DNA from: WHSP01 sp040905505
GTDB lineage: Bacteria > Gemmatimonadota > Gemmatimonadetes > Longimicrobiales > Longimicrobiaceae
Assembly: GCA_040905505.1 (NCBI GenBank)
Contig: JBBDRL010000063.1
Span: 1 to 33,595 of the forward strand
Direction: 5' to 3'
DNA: 33,595 bases
The position numbers and the translations under genes were made by a program. Shown one piece after another: positions 8,882 to 16,935 of this stretch. Position 1 is the first letter of the stretch. Each line of letters begins with the position of its first letter. The notes under the pieces were generated by a model. That model saw only the letters and a list, made by a program, of their open reading frames with translations, searched no databases and was not told the origin of the DNA.

Positions 8882-9210
8882 CACTCCTCGTACTTGATGG
8901 CGGTGCCGCTTGCGCTCACCATCAGCATGCCCCCGGAGCGGCCTACCGTGATCGTCTCGTAGTCCAGGTCGACGGCAATCACGGCGTTGCCGCCCCGCGC
9001 CGTCGCCTCCTCGACCATCTCACGGATCGCGATCTGCTTCGCCTTTCGCAGTTCCTCCTCATACGCACCGGAGCGCCCGCCGACGACGTCACGGACTCCC
9101 GCGAAGAAGTCACGGAAGATATTGGCCCCGAGGATCGCCTCGCCCGTCACCAGGCCGAGGTACTCCGTGATTCGTTTGCCCTCGATGTTGGGCGTCGTAA
9201 GGACGAGCAT
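8881..9210 (-). CDS. YbjQ/UPF0145 family protein
   Basis: The 109-residue protein matches the YbjQ (UPF0145) family: it begins LVLTTPNIEGKRI, has GLVTGEAILGANI, a long helix through RKAKQIAIREMVEEA, the hallmark GGNAVIAVDLDYETI, and ends VSASGTAIKYEE. Members form small pentameric beta-rich rings; a heavy-metal-binding role has been suggested from the fold, but the function is not established. The ATG at 9210 matches the usual family start; the frame is open to 9267 but adds no conserved sequence. Its stop overlaps the polA start by one base. It begins 29 bases after the stop of the preceding hydrolase gene, so the three may form one operon. Confidence 0.9.
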   Translation of the reverse strand: MLVLTTPNIEGKRITEYLGLVTGEAILGANIFRDFFAGVRDVVGGRSGAYEEELRKAKQIAIREMVEEATARGGNAVIAVDLDYETITVGRSGGMLMVSASGTAIKYEE

Positions 9211-9239
9211 GTCAGGTGTCTCGGGTGAAGGGGTGGATG

Positions 9240-10127
9240 TCAGCTTCCGAGGTGCGTCCGGAACCACTCGACGGTTCGGGGCCAGGCGGCGCGGCTCGCC
9301 TCCAGGTTGGCGCCGTCCTGGCCGTCCTGCGCCCGCAGGAATCCGTGGCCGGCGCCGGGATACATCTCGCTCTCGTAGGTCTTGCCCAAGCGTTCCATCG
9401 TCGACTCCGCACCCGGAACGGTGGCGTTCACGCGGGCATCCTCCGAGCCGTAGAGTCCGAGCACCGGCGCCTCGATCGACCCGAGAAGGGTCGTGTCCGG
9501 CGTCGTGCCGTAGTACACGACGGACGCGCCGAGCGAGGGCGAACGGATGGCGTGCTCGAAGGAGGTTGTTCCGCCCCAGCAGAAGCCGACGATCCCGTAC
9601 GTGTCCGAGGCAGCGGGCAGCGACATCCCGTAGTCGGCGACGGCCAGGAGCTGCCGGTGAATCGCGTCCCGGTCCAGTGTCTGGATCTCACTCCGAGCGA
9701 CCTCCGGATCCGGGGCGCCGTCCTCGGCCTCCGGGATCTCGCGCATCGTCAGGAGGTCCGGCGCGATGGCGACGAAGCCCTCGGCGGCGAACTGATCGGC
9801 TACGGCACGGACCCAATGAGACAGCCCGAAGATCTCGTGAACGACCAGTACGACGGGTGCCGGATCGCTCCGTTCCGGATAGACGACCCATGCACGGACG
9901 CTGTCCTGCGCACCCGTATCGATCGAGACCCATTCGCCATGGCGCGGCGAGTCGGCAATCTGCTCGAGGGCTCCGTCGGCGCCGGCGGGGAGGTCGGCCT
10001 CGGCGGTGGCGGCTGTGGTCGCTGGAGTCTGCTCCGTCGACTCGGAAGCGACGTCTACTTCAGATCCGGAGCAGCCTGCGAACAGCAGCAGCGCGAAGAG
10101 CGAGGACAGCGTCAGATCGGCTTTCAT
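9240..10127 (-). CDS. Dienelactone hydrolase family lipoprotein
   Basis: The 295-residue alpha/beta hydrolase has a lipoprotein signal ending at Cys19 (LFAGC), then a low-complexity Ala/Thr/Glu linker to about residue 52. The dienelactone hydrolase triad is complete: nucleophile Cys183 in GFCWGG, Asp230 in GSEDARV and His261 in GAGHGF, with the supporting Glu98 in VVHEIFG. A Cys nucleophile instead of Ser is the mark of the DLH family, whose members hydrolyse strained lactones and other esters. The envelope location suggests an extracytoplasmic ester or lactone substrate, which is unknown. The ATG at 10127 has a strong Shine-Dalgarno sequence (CGGAGG) seven bases away; the open frame upstream lacks one. 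Confidence 0.9.
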   Translation of the reverse strand: MKADLTLSSLFALLLFAGCSGSEVDVASESTEQTPATTAATAEADLPAGADGALEQIADSPRHGEWVSIDTGAQDSVRAWVVYPERSDPAPVVLVVHEIFGLSHWVRAVADQFAAEGFVAIAPDLLTMREIPEAEDGAPDPEVARSEIQTLDRDAIHRQLLAVADYGMSLPAASDTYGIVGFCWGGTTSFEHAIRSPSLGASVVYYGTTPDTTLLGSIEAPVLGLYGSEDARVNATVPGAESTMERLGKTYESEMYPGAGHGFLRAQDGQDGANLEASRAAWPRTVEWFRTHLGS

Positions 10128-10298
10128 CGGATACCTCCGGGAGATTGAAGTTGGACCGCGACATTCCAGCGTTTTGTGACGCGGTGGGATATCCCTGGTC
10201 ATTCGGCGCGGGTCTCTTCGGCATACGCCGAGATTTTCCTACGGTTTCGCGTTCCAGCGAATCCCCCGCTAGAACGTCGTGCCGGCCAGAACGTCATG

Positions 10299-10344
10299 CC
10301 CCCTCCCCGTCATCCCCGCTGCCGCGGGGATGACGGGGAGGGGG
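10299..10344. repeat. Perfect 21-bp inverted repeat (hairpin)
   Basis: The arms 10299-10319 and 10324-10344 are perfect complements around a 4-base loop (TGCC). The core CGTCATCCCCGC / GCGGGGATGACG is the half-site shared with the other dispersed palindromes in this window. It lies 210 bases past the msrQ stop and could stop transcription, but no T-run follows. Confidence 0.9.
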
Positions 10345-10386
10345 AGGAATCCGGTTCGATCTCGCTCATACGCTCCGGGTCGCCAG

Positions 10387-10418
10387 TGTACTGGATCCCC
10401 GCTCCCGCGGGGATGACG
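10387..10418 (+). repeat. Dispersed palindromic repeat, copy A
   Basis: The element reads TGTACTGGATCCCCGC, a 4-base loop TCCC, then GCGGGGATGACGGG. The same layout with small changes returns at 33478-33509 and, inverted and partial, at 33424-33449. The stem is ATCCCCGC/GCGGGGAT. Confidence 0.8.
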
Positions 10419-10555
10419 GGCGGCGGATCCGCCTCGTAGCGGTACTGGACCGCCTCCGTGGGCGATGACGTGCGCCGCCGCAAGTTGCGGTGCGGAGAGG
10501 CACCGAATCAAGGGCCGGGGAGCGATATGGGAGCAGGAAGCCTCTGGCACGTCCC

Positions 10556-11221
10556 TCAGCGCGCGCCACGTTTCCCACCCTGCCGGGCGCCGGCAAAGCG
10601 CACGCGCAGGAGGAGGAGGACGATCACGATCCCCGCGTACAGCAGCGGCGGCCTCGTATCGGCCTTCACCAGCCAGAAGTAGTGGAGGACGGCGAGCAGG
10701 GCCGCCGGATAGATGAGGCGGTGTAGCCTTCGCCAGCGCTTGCCGCCGATGCGCCTGATCGAGTTACGGGTCGAAGTCGCCGCCAGCGGTGTCAGCAGCA
10801 CGAGCGCCGCGAATCCGGCAGTGATGAAAGGCCGCTCGAGGATGTCCTCGACGATGTACTGCACGGCGAACCACTGGTCGATCGTGATGTAGATCGTGAA
10901 GTGGAGCGAGGCATAGGCGAATGCGATGACGCCGAGCGGGCGTCTGGCCTGGATCAGCGAATTCCACCCGCTGAACCGCCGCACGGGCGTTACCGCCAGC
11001 GTGATGACGAGCAGCGTGAGAGCCCACCACCCCGTCCGGCGCATCAACGCCTCGACAGGCTCCGCACCGAGCCCGCCGGTCACGGCGTCCCAGCCGATGT
11101 TGGCGAGCGGGACGAGGGCCAGGAGGGCCGCGGCGGCGGCGATGGGCGGCCGGCGGACACGGACCGCCGTGCCGAGCCCTCCCCTGTCGACCCGCTCCGC
11201 GAGAGAGGTCGTCTCGCTCAA
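10556..11221 (-). CDS. msrQ: MsrQ, heme-binding membrane subunit of methionine sulfoxide reductase
   Basis: The 221-residue membrane protein has the ferric-reductase-like topology of MsrQ, with about six hydrophobic helices and conserved histidines in ASLHFTIY, RRLHRLIY and AVLHYFWL that can bind heme b. MsrQ passes electrons from the quinone pool or a flavin reductase to the periplasmic MsrP, which repairs oxidised methionine in envelope proteins. The best start is TTG at 11221, overlapping the MsrP stop by four bases (TTGA). The charged N-terminal stretch of about 25 residues is longer than usual. Gene order msrP-msrQ is the standard one. Confidence 0.92.
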   Translation of the reverse strand: MSETTSLAERVDRGGLGTAVRVRRPPIAAAAALLALVPLANIGWDAVTGGLGAEPVEALMRRTGWWALTLLVITLAVTPVRRFSGWNSLIQARRPLGVIAFAYASLHFTIYITIDQWFAVQYIVEDILERPFITAGFAALVLLTPLAATSTRNSIRRIGGKRWRRLHRLIYPAALLAVLHYFWLVKADTRPPLLYAGIVIVLLLLRVRFAGARQGGKRGAR

Positions 11222-12144
11222 AAATTTCTCCGCAGGTCCATTCCGGAGTACATGCTGGCGACCTGATCACCGTACCCGTTGAACATGAGGGTCGGCCGGC
11301 GGCGGAACTCGCCGACACGCCGCTCGCGGGCCTGGCTCCAGCGCGGGTGGTCGACTTCCGGATTGACGTTCGCGTAGAACCCGTACTCGTTCGGCGCCAT
11401 CATATTCCAGGTCGTCGGCGGCTCCTGCTCCACGAAACTGATCCGAACGATCGACTTGATGCTCTTGAAGCCGTACTTCCAGGGCACGACCAGCCGGAAC
11501 GGCGCGCCGTTCTGCCCCGGGAGCGGCTGATCATAGAGGCCGACCGCGAGGATCGTCAGCGGGTGCATCGCCTCGTCCATCCGCAGGCCTTCACGATATG
11601 GCCACTCGAGCACGTTGTCGCGCTGTCCTGGCATCTGCGATGGGTCGTAAAGGGTCTCGAACGCGACGTAGCGGGCGCTGGGCGTCGGCTCCAGGCGGTT
11701 GATGAGCTGCGCGAGCGGAAAGCCGTGCCACGGTATCACCATCGACCACGCTTCCACGCAGCGGAGGCGGTAGATCCGTTCCTCGGGGGGGAAGGGGCCG
11801 ATGAGATCGGCCAGATCGTATGTCGCGGGCCGCTTCACATGGCCATCGACCCGCACCGTCCATGGCCGGGTGACGAAGTCCTGGGCATAGCGAGCCGGGT
11901 CCTCCTTGTCGAGACCGAACTCGTAGAAGTTGTTGTAGCTGGTGATGGCGCCGAAGGAGGTGAGCTCGTCTTCCGCCGCCCCGGCGGACTGTGCCCCGGC
12001 CGTCGAGGCGAGCGCCGACACTGCCGGAATGCCCGCCGCCGCACCGGCGCCCAATCGCCGGATGAACTGCCGCCGATTCAGGTACTCGGCCTCCGGCGTG
12101 ATCTCGGAAGACGGAATCTGGTCGGACCCACGTCGGATCAGCAT
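11218..12144 (-). CDS. msrP: MsrP, molybdopterin-dependent periplasmic methionine sulfoxide reductase
   Basis: The 308-residue protein belongs to the sulfite-oxidase fold family and is the catalytic subunit that reduces methionine sulfoxide in periplasmic proteins. It carries a twin-arginine signal (NRRQFIRRLGAGAAAG) for export of the folded, cofactor-loaded protein. Cys129 in YRLRCVEAWSMVIPW is the likely molybdenum ligand; NFYEFGLDKEDP near residue 72 and PWKYGFKSIKSI are also typical of MsrP. The start ATG at 12144 leaves a cytosolic leader of about 23 residues before the twin arginines, normal for this family. It is divergent from a DsbA-like lipoprotein gene; the 235-bp gap should hold both promoters. 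Confidence 0.95.
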   Translation of the reverse strand: MLIRRGSDQIPSSEITPEAEYLNRRQFIRRLGAGAAAGIPAVSALASTAGAQSAGAAEDELTSFGAITSYNNFYEFGLDKEDPARYAQDFVTRPWTVRVDGHVKRPATYDLADLIGPFPPEERIYRLRCVEAWSMVIPWHGFPLAQLINRLEPTPSARYVAFETLYDPSQMPGQRDNVLEWPYREGLRMDEAMHPLTILAVGLYDQPLPGQNGAPFRLVVPWKYGFKSIKSIVRISFVEQEPPTTWNMMAPNEYGFYANVNPEVDHPRWSQARERRVGEFRRRPTLMFNGYGDQVASMYSGMDLRRNF

Positions 12145-12223
12145 GCTCTACCGGCCTTTCGTGAGAGTCTTGCCATGGTCGATTCGGAGTCGCGCGGTAT
12201 TCGCGCCGGCGCGGTCGACCGGC

Positions 12224-12238
12224 TGGCTGGCCATTTGC
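12224..12238 (+). promoter_or_regulatory. Possible sigma-54 (-24/-12) promoter
   Basis: The sequence TGGCTGGCCATTTGC fits TGGCACG-N4-TTGC at nine of eleven fixed positions with exact spacing. It faces the DsbA-like gene, but would give a leader of about 130 bases. In DNA this GC-rich the core pattern arises by chance fairly often, so this is only a candidate. Confidence 0.25.
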
Positions 12239-12379
12239 GCCGGGATACCGGCAGGTGCCGCGGCTCTAGGTCGGATGGATGCCGCCCGCGGCTCGCTTGC
12301 CGCCCGGATGGTGTACACCTAAGCTGCCAGGTCCGCAGCGCCCCGGGCCATCAAGGATACATCAGCGCAGGATTAGACA

Positions 12380-13039
12380 ATGAACTTTCGACCCGATCAC
12401 CGACTCGTCGCGGCCGCCGTGCTGCTAGCCGCCGCCGGCTGCCGCGGGGAGGCGAACTCCGGTGCGGATGCCGGGCCCCAGGCTCCCCCGGCCGCCGGCC
12501 TGCCGGTCGAGGGCCTCGGGTACGCCACGGGTCTCGAGAGCGCCCCGGTGACCGTCATCGAGTTCTCCGACTTCGGATGCCCGTACTGCGCCGCATTCGC
12601 GCTAGATAGCTACCCCGACCTGCACGGCGAGTTCGTCCTCTCCGGGCAGGTCCGATGGATCTACATCCCTTTCGTGATCGGCCGCTTCCCGAACGGCGAC
12701 ACGGCGGCCATCGCCGCGGAGTGCGCTGGCCGACAGGACCGGTTCTGGCCGATGCACGACATGGTGTACGCGCGTCAGTCCGACTGGCGCCGACAGGGCC
12801 CTGCCGACGAGTTGTTCCTGGAGATGGCCGACTCCATCGGTCTGGACCTGGCGGAATTCGGGACGTGTTACCGCGAGAATCACCCTGCCGAGCGGATCGC
12901 GCGGCACAACGAGCTCGCGCGGCTGGCCGGGGTCCGCGGGACCCCCACCTTCGTGATCAACGGCCGTCCTGTGGAAGGCGCGCTGCCGCCGGATCATTTC
13001 CGAACCCTTCTCGAGTGGGCAGTGGCGGCCGCCGAATAA
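12380..13039 (+). CDS. DsbA-family thioredoxin-fold lipoprotein
   Basis: The 219-residue protein has a lipobox (AAAGC, Cys21), an Ala/Pro/Gly linker, and a DsbA-type thioredoxin domain from about residue 44. The redox pair is Cys67-Pro-Tyr-Cys70 in FGCPYC, and the cis-proline loop is GTPTFVING near the C-terminus; the helical insert of DsbA lies between them. Such proteins oxidise or reduce periplasmic thiols; the CPYC sequence does not tell the direction. The ATG at 12380 is preceded by AGGA at good spacing. It is divergent from msrPQ, so both sides of this promoter region serve extracytoplasmic thiol/thioether redox work. Confidence 0.9.
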   Translation: MNFRPDHRLVAAAVLLAAAGCRGEANSGADAGPQAPPAAGLPVEGLGYATGLESAPVTVIEFSDFGCPYCAAFALDSYPDLHGEFVLSGQVRWIYIPFVIGRFPNGDTAAIAAECAGRQDRFWPMHDMVYARQSDWRRQGPADELFLEMADSIGLDLAEFGTCYRENHPAERIARHNELARLAGVRGTPTFVINGRPVEGALPPDHFRTLLEWAVAAAE

Positions 13040-13119
13040 GTCCTCGCCGGGCCCCCTGGCGCGGAGCTTGACGTGGGACGGCGGGTAGACCCTCGGCCGT
13101 TCCCGCACCCGGAGGTACG

Positions 13120-13947
13120 ATGAGAAGCCGCGCGAACTTTCGTACTCACCCGATCCACCCGATGCTCGTTGCTTTCCCGCTGGCCTTCCTGGTCGGCGGC
13201 TTCCTCGCGGACATCGGCAGCCTCGTATTCGACAGCGTGGACCTGCGAGTCACCGCCTGGTACCTCCTGGCGGCCGGTGTCCTTGCAGGCGTGATCGCCG
13301 CGATTCCCGGCCTGATCGACTACTTTTCGACCGTCCCGCCCGACAGCTCGGCAAAGCAGCGCGCGACGCGCCACATGATCGTCAACGTCACGGCGATCGC
13401 TCTCTTCGCGGGGGCGTGGTGGTTGAGGGGTGGCCCGGCGGTCCCGCCGGATCTCGCGCTGCTCGGCGCCGAAGCCATTGGCGTCGTCCTCCTCACCTTT
13501 GGCGGTTGGATGGGCGGCACGCTCGTCTATCGCAACCAGATCGGAGTCGACCACCGCTACGCGCGCGCCGGTAAGTGGTCCGAGGCACACATCGAAGCTG
13601 ACTCGTCGGGCTCGACGACCGTAGCACGGACAGACGAGCTCGAAGTCGATCAGATGAAGCTCCTGCACATCGGCGGCCGCCGGGTCGTGTTGGCACGTGT
13701 AGAGGATCGGTTCGTGGCCTTTTCCGACCACTGCACGCACAAAGGTGGCTCGCTGGCGGGGGGCGTCATGGCGTGCGGGCGCGTCGTGTGCCCGTGGCAC
13801 GGTTCTCAGTTCGACGTAAGCACCGGCACCGCGTGCGCGGGCCCTGCCGAGCACCGCATCGAGACGTTCGATGTGGAAGTCGTCGGCCACGAGGTGCGGG
13901 TGTCCGTCAGCCGGCGGCCAGTCCCGTCAGGCGGAGAGGAAGACTGA
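13120..13947 (+). CDS. DUF2231 membrane domain fused to Rieske [2Fe-2S] domain
   Basis: Residues 1-150 form a four-helix DUF2231 membrane domain starting with the characteristic HPIHPMLVAFP. Residues about 172-265 are a Rieske ferredoxin-like domain with complete cluster ligands: Cys205 and His207 (CTH) and Cys224 and His227 (CPWH). The second Rieske box reads CPWHGSQFD and lacks the extra disulfide cysteines of cytochrome bc1 Rieske proteins, so it resembles the soluble ferredoxin type. This two-domain arrangement is found in other bacteria, but its redox partner is unknown. GGAGG five bases before the ATG supports the start. The stop overlaps the next gene by one base (TGATG). Confidence 0.9.
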   Translation: MRSRANFRTHPIHPMLVAFPLAFLVGGFLADIGSLVFDSVDLRVTAWYLLAAGVLAGVIAAIPGLIDYFSTVPPDSSAKQRATRHMIVNVTAIALFAGAWWLRGGPAVPPDLALLGAEAIGVVLLTFGGWMGGTLVYRNQIGVDHRYARAGKWSEAHIEADSSGSTTVARTDELEVDQMKLLHIGGRRVVLARVEDRFVAFSDHCTHKGGSLAGGVMACGRVVCPWHGSQFDVSTGTACAGPAEHRIETFDVEVVGHEVRVSVSRRPVPSGGEED

Positions 13948-14732
13948 TGCAGCTACGAAACAAGGCCTGTCTCGTCACTGGCGCGGGCTCCGGGATCGGC
14001 CGCAGCACGGCGCTGCTGATGGCGCGTGAGGGTGCCCGCGTCGCCGCGATGAGCAGGACGGTGGAAGAAGTGCAGGAGACGGTCGACGAGATTCGGGCGG
14101 CGGGCGGGGAAGCGATCTCGACCTGCGCCGACGTCTCGGGCGAGGACGACATGATCCGCGGCGTCGCGGAGGTCGTCGCGGCCTTCGGTACGATCGACGT
14201 GGTATTCGCCAACGCCGGCGTCAACGGCGTATGGGCGGCGCTCGAGGACCTCAGTGCGGCCGAGTGGGACCATACGATCGCGATCAATCTGCGCGGCACC
14301 TTCCTGACGCTGAAGTACACGATCCCTCATCTCAAGAAGCAGGGTGGAGCCGTGGTGATCAATTCATCGGTCAACGGGACGCGCGTGTTCAGCAACAGCG
14401 GCGCCACGGCGTATGGCGCGACGAAAGCCGCTCAGATCGCGATCACCAAAATGGCCGCACTGGAGCTCGCCGAGCACGGAATACGGGTGAACGCGGTGTG
14501 TCCCGGAGCGATCGAGACGGAGATCGGCGACAACACCGAGAAGCGAGGGACCGAGCAGCTCGGGGTCCCCGTCGATTTTCCGCGTGGGTGGCACCCGCTG
14601 CGCGGCGCGCCCGGGACGGCTGACCAGGTCGCTCGAGCGGTCGTGTTTCTCGCGTCCGATGCCGCCGACCACATCACGGGAACGGAGATGTGGATCGACG
14701 GCGGCGAGTCGCTCGTCGGCATCAAAGGCTGA
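13947..14732 (+). CDS. Short-chain dehydrogenase/reductase (SDR)
   Basis: The 261-residue classical SDR has the cofactor motif TGAGSGIG (11-18), NAG (89-91), catalytic Ser140/141 in INSSVNG and Tyr156-x-x-x-Lys160 (YGATK), and the C-terminal pattern GTEMWIDGGESL. Arg37 after the second strand (MSRT) suggests NADPH, though this is weak evidence. The substrate cannot be read from sequence. The open frame extends back to 13773, inside the Rieske gene, but ATG 13947 is right: it follows GGAGAGGA and makes a TGATG overlap, implying coupling to the DUF2231-Rieske gene. Confidence 0.93.
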   Translation: MQLRNKACLVTGAGSGIGRSTALLMAREGARVAAMSRTVEEVQETVDEIRAAGGEAISTCADVSGEDDMIRGVAEVVAAFGTIDVVFANAGVNGVWAALEDLSAAEWDHTIAINLRGTFLTLKYTIPHLKKQGGAVVINSSVNGTRVFSNSGATAYGATKAAQIAITKMAALELAEHGIRVNAVCPGAIETEIGDNTEKRGTEQLGVPVDFPRGWHPLRGAPGTADQVARAVVFLASDAADHITGTEMWIDGGESLVGIKG

Positions 14733-14903
14733 TCAGCGGGCGGGGACGCGCCGGCGATTCTTCGGACTTGCGGCAGTGCGGCTGGCACGGCACCTTTCAT
14801 CTGTACTCAACGTCTTGTTGCGTCACGGCTTCGATGCGTCCTGCGTCCATATGCGCGCCAGCACCGGACCTTGCCGCTGCCGACTCGAAGGGCAGATTTC
14901 CCG

Positions 14904-15368
14904 ATGTTCAGTACGACCCCATTCCGAGCTCCGGCGACGGTAGTCGACTTGGCGCTCATCCTGCTCGTCGCCGGCTGCGGCCCCGATGCCGCACCTTCCA
15001 CGGAGACGCAAGCCGCGCAAGCGGCTGAGGCCCAGCCGAGCGAATCCGGTGACGAGCTCGTCCCGATTCCTCGACCCGAGGGCGAACGCGCCATCGGGGC
15101 CCGGCTCCGCGAGTACCAGATCGAGGTGACTCGCGACACCGTGCCCGCTGGCGAGGTAGAGTTTCATGTCGTCAACGGTGGCACCACCACCCACTGGCTC
15201 ATCGTCCGCGACGATACGTTGTTCTCCGGAACTCCCCATCTGCTGCCGGGTGAGACCGCGGTAATGCGCGTGGAGCTCAGCCCGGGTGAGTACCAGCTCG
15301 TCTGCACCATCCGTGACGAGTTCGACCACATCACCGAGGGGATGAAGCGGAGTCTGACAGTCCTGTAA
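14904..15368 (+). CDS. Cupredoxin-like lipoprotein
   Basis: The 154-residue protein has a short signal with lipobox LVAGC (Cys25), an Ala/Glu-rich linker to about 60 and a C-terminal cupredoxin-like beta domain. The four type-1 copper ligands can be placed at His97 (TTHW), Cys134 (QLVC), His142 (FDH) and Met147 (EGM). The Cys-His spacing is seven residues, longer than the usual two to four, so copper binding is likely but not certain. The ATG at 14904 gives the signal peptide; a TTG at 14871 only adds a non-conserved leader. It stands before the sigma-54 activator gene, about 60 bases away. Confidence 0.75.
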   Translation: MFSTTPFRAPATVVDLALILLVAGCGPDAAPSTETQAAQAAEAQPSESGDELVPIPRPEGERAIGARLREYQIEVTRDTVPAGEVEFHVVNGGTTTHWLIVRDDTLFSGTPHLLPGETAVMRVELSPGEYQLVCTIRDEFDHITEGMKRSLTVL

Positions 15369-15427
15369 CCACCCGCCGATCGCGTCCCTCGCGAGCGGGT
15401 TCACTTCGCCTCCCGCCGACGCACCTG

Positions 15428-16792
15428 GTGTCAATTCTTCCTGTCGTCGTTTCGGGCGATACGTTCGCAGCCCACTGGCCCGAGCTCGCGAGCCGGCATG
15501 GTCTCGAGCTGCGGCTCGTCGGCCGCGCCGCCGACCTCGCCAGCGAGCCCGGCCTCCTGCCGCCGCTCCTCGTGGTGGCGGGACGCGAGGGTGAGGCCGA
15601 GTCGGAGCTTCGCGCCCTGCGCACCGCTGGCCTCGGTGCTGCGCTCGTGATCGGCGGCGCCCCGGACCACCGCCTCGCGGTCTCACTCCTCCGGGCCGGC
15701 GCCGCGGATTACTTCGCGCTGCCCCACGACCTTGACCTTCTCGACTCCGCCGTGGGCGCGATCGCCGAGCGGCGGCGGGAGGATGCCGCGCGCTCCCGGC
15801 TCCGCGAGAGCAACCGTTCGCATTACGACTTCAGTCAGATCATCGGACGCAGCCCACCTCTTCGCGCTGCTCTGGAACGTGCCGCGAGGATCATCCCCCA
15901 CGGGGCCGCCAGCGTTCTCATCACCGGAGAGACGGGGACGGGGAAGGAGCTCGTGGCGCGGGCAATCCACTTCAATGGCCCGCGGGCGGACGGGGCGTTC
16001 GTCGACATCAACTGTGCAGCCATCCCTGGCAACCTGCTCGAATCCGAGCTGTTCGGTTACGAACGCGGCGCATTCACGGACGCACGCTCCGCGAAGCCCG
16101 GTCTCTTCGAGGCGGCGAGCGGGGGAACTCTCTTCCTGGACGAGATCGGACATCTTCCGGTGTCTCTCCAGGGCAAGCTCCTGAAGGCGCTCGAGGAGAA
16201 ACGAATCAGAAGGCTCGGCTCCCTCGAGTCCCGAGTGGTCGATGTCAGGATCATGGCCGCCACCCACGTCGACCTGGCGGCCGCGATACAGTCCGGCGAC
16301 TTCCGCGACGACCTCTACTACAGACTCGCCGTCATCCCGATTCATTTACCTGCGCTCCGCGAGCGCGGTGACGACGTGCTCATGCTCGCGCAGTATTTTC
16401 TCGAAAGCCTCGCCCGCCAGTACGAGATGGAGGTGCCGAAGATGGAGACGTCACTGCGCTCCTCCCTCCTCGCCCATTCCTGGCCCGGCAACGTGAGAGA
16501 GCTACGTAACGCGCTCGAACGCGCCCTGCTGCTAGGTGGTGACCGGCTCGATACGAGCGACCTCTTCGCCACCTCGCACGCCTCGCCTCCCGCGCCATCC
16601 ACCTCCCTGCCCTTCCCGGCCCCGCTCGATACGATCGAGAGGGAAGCCGCGAGGCAGATGCTGGATCGGTTCGACGGCAACAAGAGCGCGGCCGCCGCGG
16701 CTCTCGACATTTCCCGTTCGCGGCTCTACCGCCTGCTCGGCGACGACTCCGGTGGCGAACCTGGCGTGTCACCCCTCACACCGCCCCTCTGA
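15428..16792 (+). CDS. Sigma-54-dependent activator with degenerate receiver domain
   Basis: The 454-residue protein is an NtrC-type enhancer-binding protein. Residues about 1-115 have the length and strand pattern of a response-regulator receiver, but the phosphoacceptor Asp is missing (LLVVAGREG around residue 51) and so is the conserved Lys (ADYFALP). The AAA+ domain is complete: Walker A GETGTGKE from Gly167, sigma-54 contact loop GAFTDA at 214-219 (a variant of GAFTGA), Walker B LFLDEI with Asp238, and WPGNVREL. The C-terminus (about 398-440) is a Fis-type helix-turn-helix (NKSAAAAALDISRSRLYRLL). Start is GTG 15428. It should drive sigma-54 promoters, controlled by something other than phosphorylation of the normal Asp. 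Confidence 0.92.
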   Translation: MSILPVVVSGDTFAAHWPELASRHGLELRLVGRAADLASEPGLLPPLLVVAGREGEAESELRALRTAGLGAALVIGGAPDHRLAVSLLRAGAADYFALPHDLDLLDSAVGAIAERRREDAARSRLRESNRSHYDFSQIIGRSPPLRAALERAARIIPHGAASVLITGETGTGKELVARAIHFNGPRADGAFVDINCAAIPGNLLESELFGYERGAFTDARSAKPGLFEAASGGTLFLDEIGHLPVSLQGKLLKALEEKRIRRLGSLESRVVDVRIMAATHVDLAAAIQSGDFRDDLYYRLAVIPIHLPALRERGDDVLMLAQYFLESLARQYEMEVPKMETSLRSSLLAHSWPGNVRELRNALERALLLGGDRLDTSDLFATSHASPPAPSTSLPFPAPLDTIEREAARQMLDRFDGNKSAAAAALDISRSRLYRLLGDDSGGEPGVSPLTPPL

Positions 16793-16870
16793 TGTCCCAT
16801 CGCGCTACAGTTGCGCTACGCCGCGACACTCCAGGTCCTCAGAATGCCGGTACGACGGCGCCTCCTGGCC

Positions 16871-16884
16871 GGTGCGAACGTTGC
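16871..16884 (+). promoter_or_regulatory. Possible sigma-54 (-24/-12) promoter
   Basis: GG at 16871-16872, ten bases, then GC at 16883-16884 with a full TTGC -12 box (CGGTGCGAACGTTGC). A transcript would begin near 16896, about 40 bases before the lipoprotein ATG at 16936. It lies directly after the sigma-54 activator gene, which makes self-linked control plausible, but the -24 box is only a partial match. Confidence 0.35.
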
Positions 16885-16935
16885 CCTGTGCAGTTGCCGA
16901 TCGAACCGAACCGCCCCCCTCACCACGCCGCGTCC

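Larger units (their letters stand above)
10128..10555. other. 428-bp intergenic region with palindromic repeats
   Basis: No convincing gene is seen between the MsrQ stop and the hydrolase start. The centre is filled by two strong hairpins (10299-10344 and 10387-10418) of a type found again at the right end of the window. The hairpins may end msrQ transcription. The remainder shows no recognisable signal apart from the Shine-Dalgarno sequence of the hydrolase gene. Confidence 0.7.

Noticed and set aside
16792..16935. ATG at 16792 overlapping the activator stop as the lipoprotein start.
   Set aside because: It would place 48 residues before a typical lipoprotein signal peptide, which would block its recognition.
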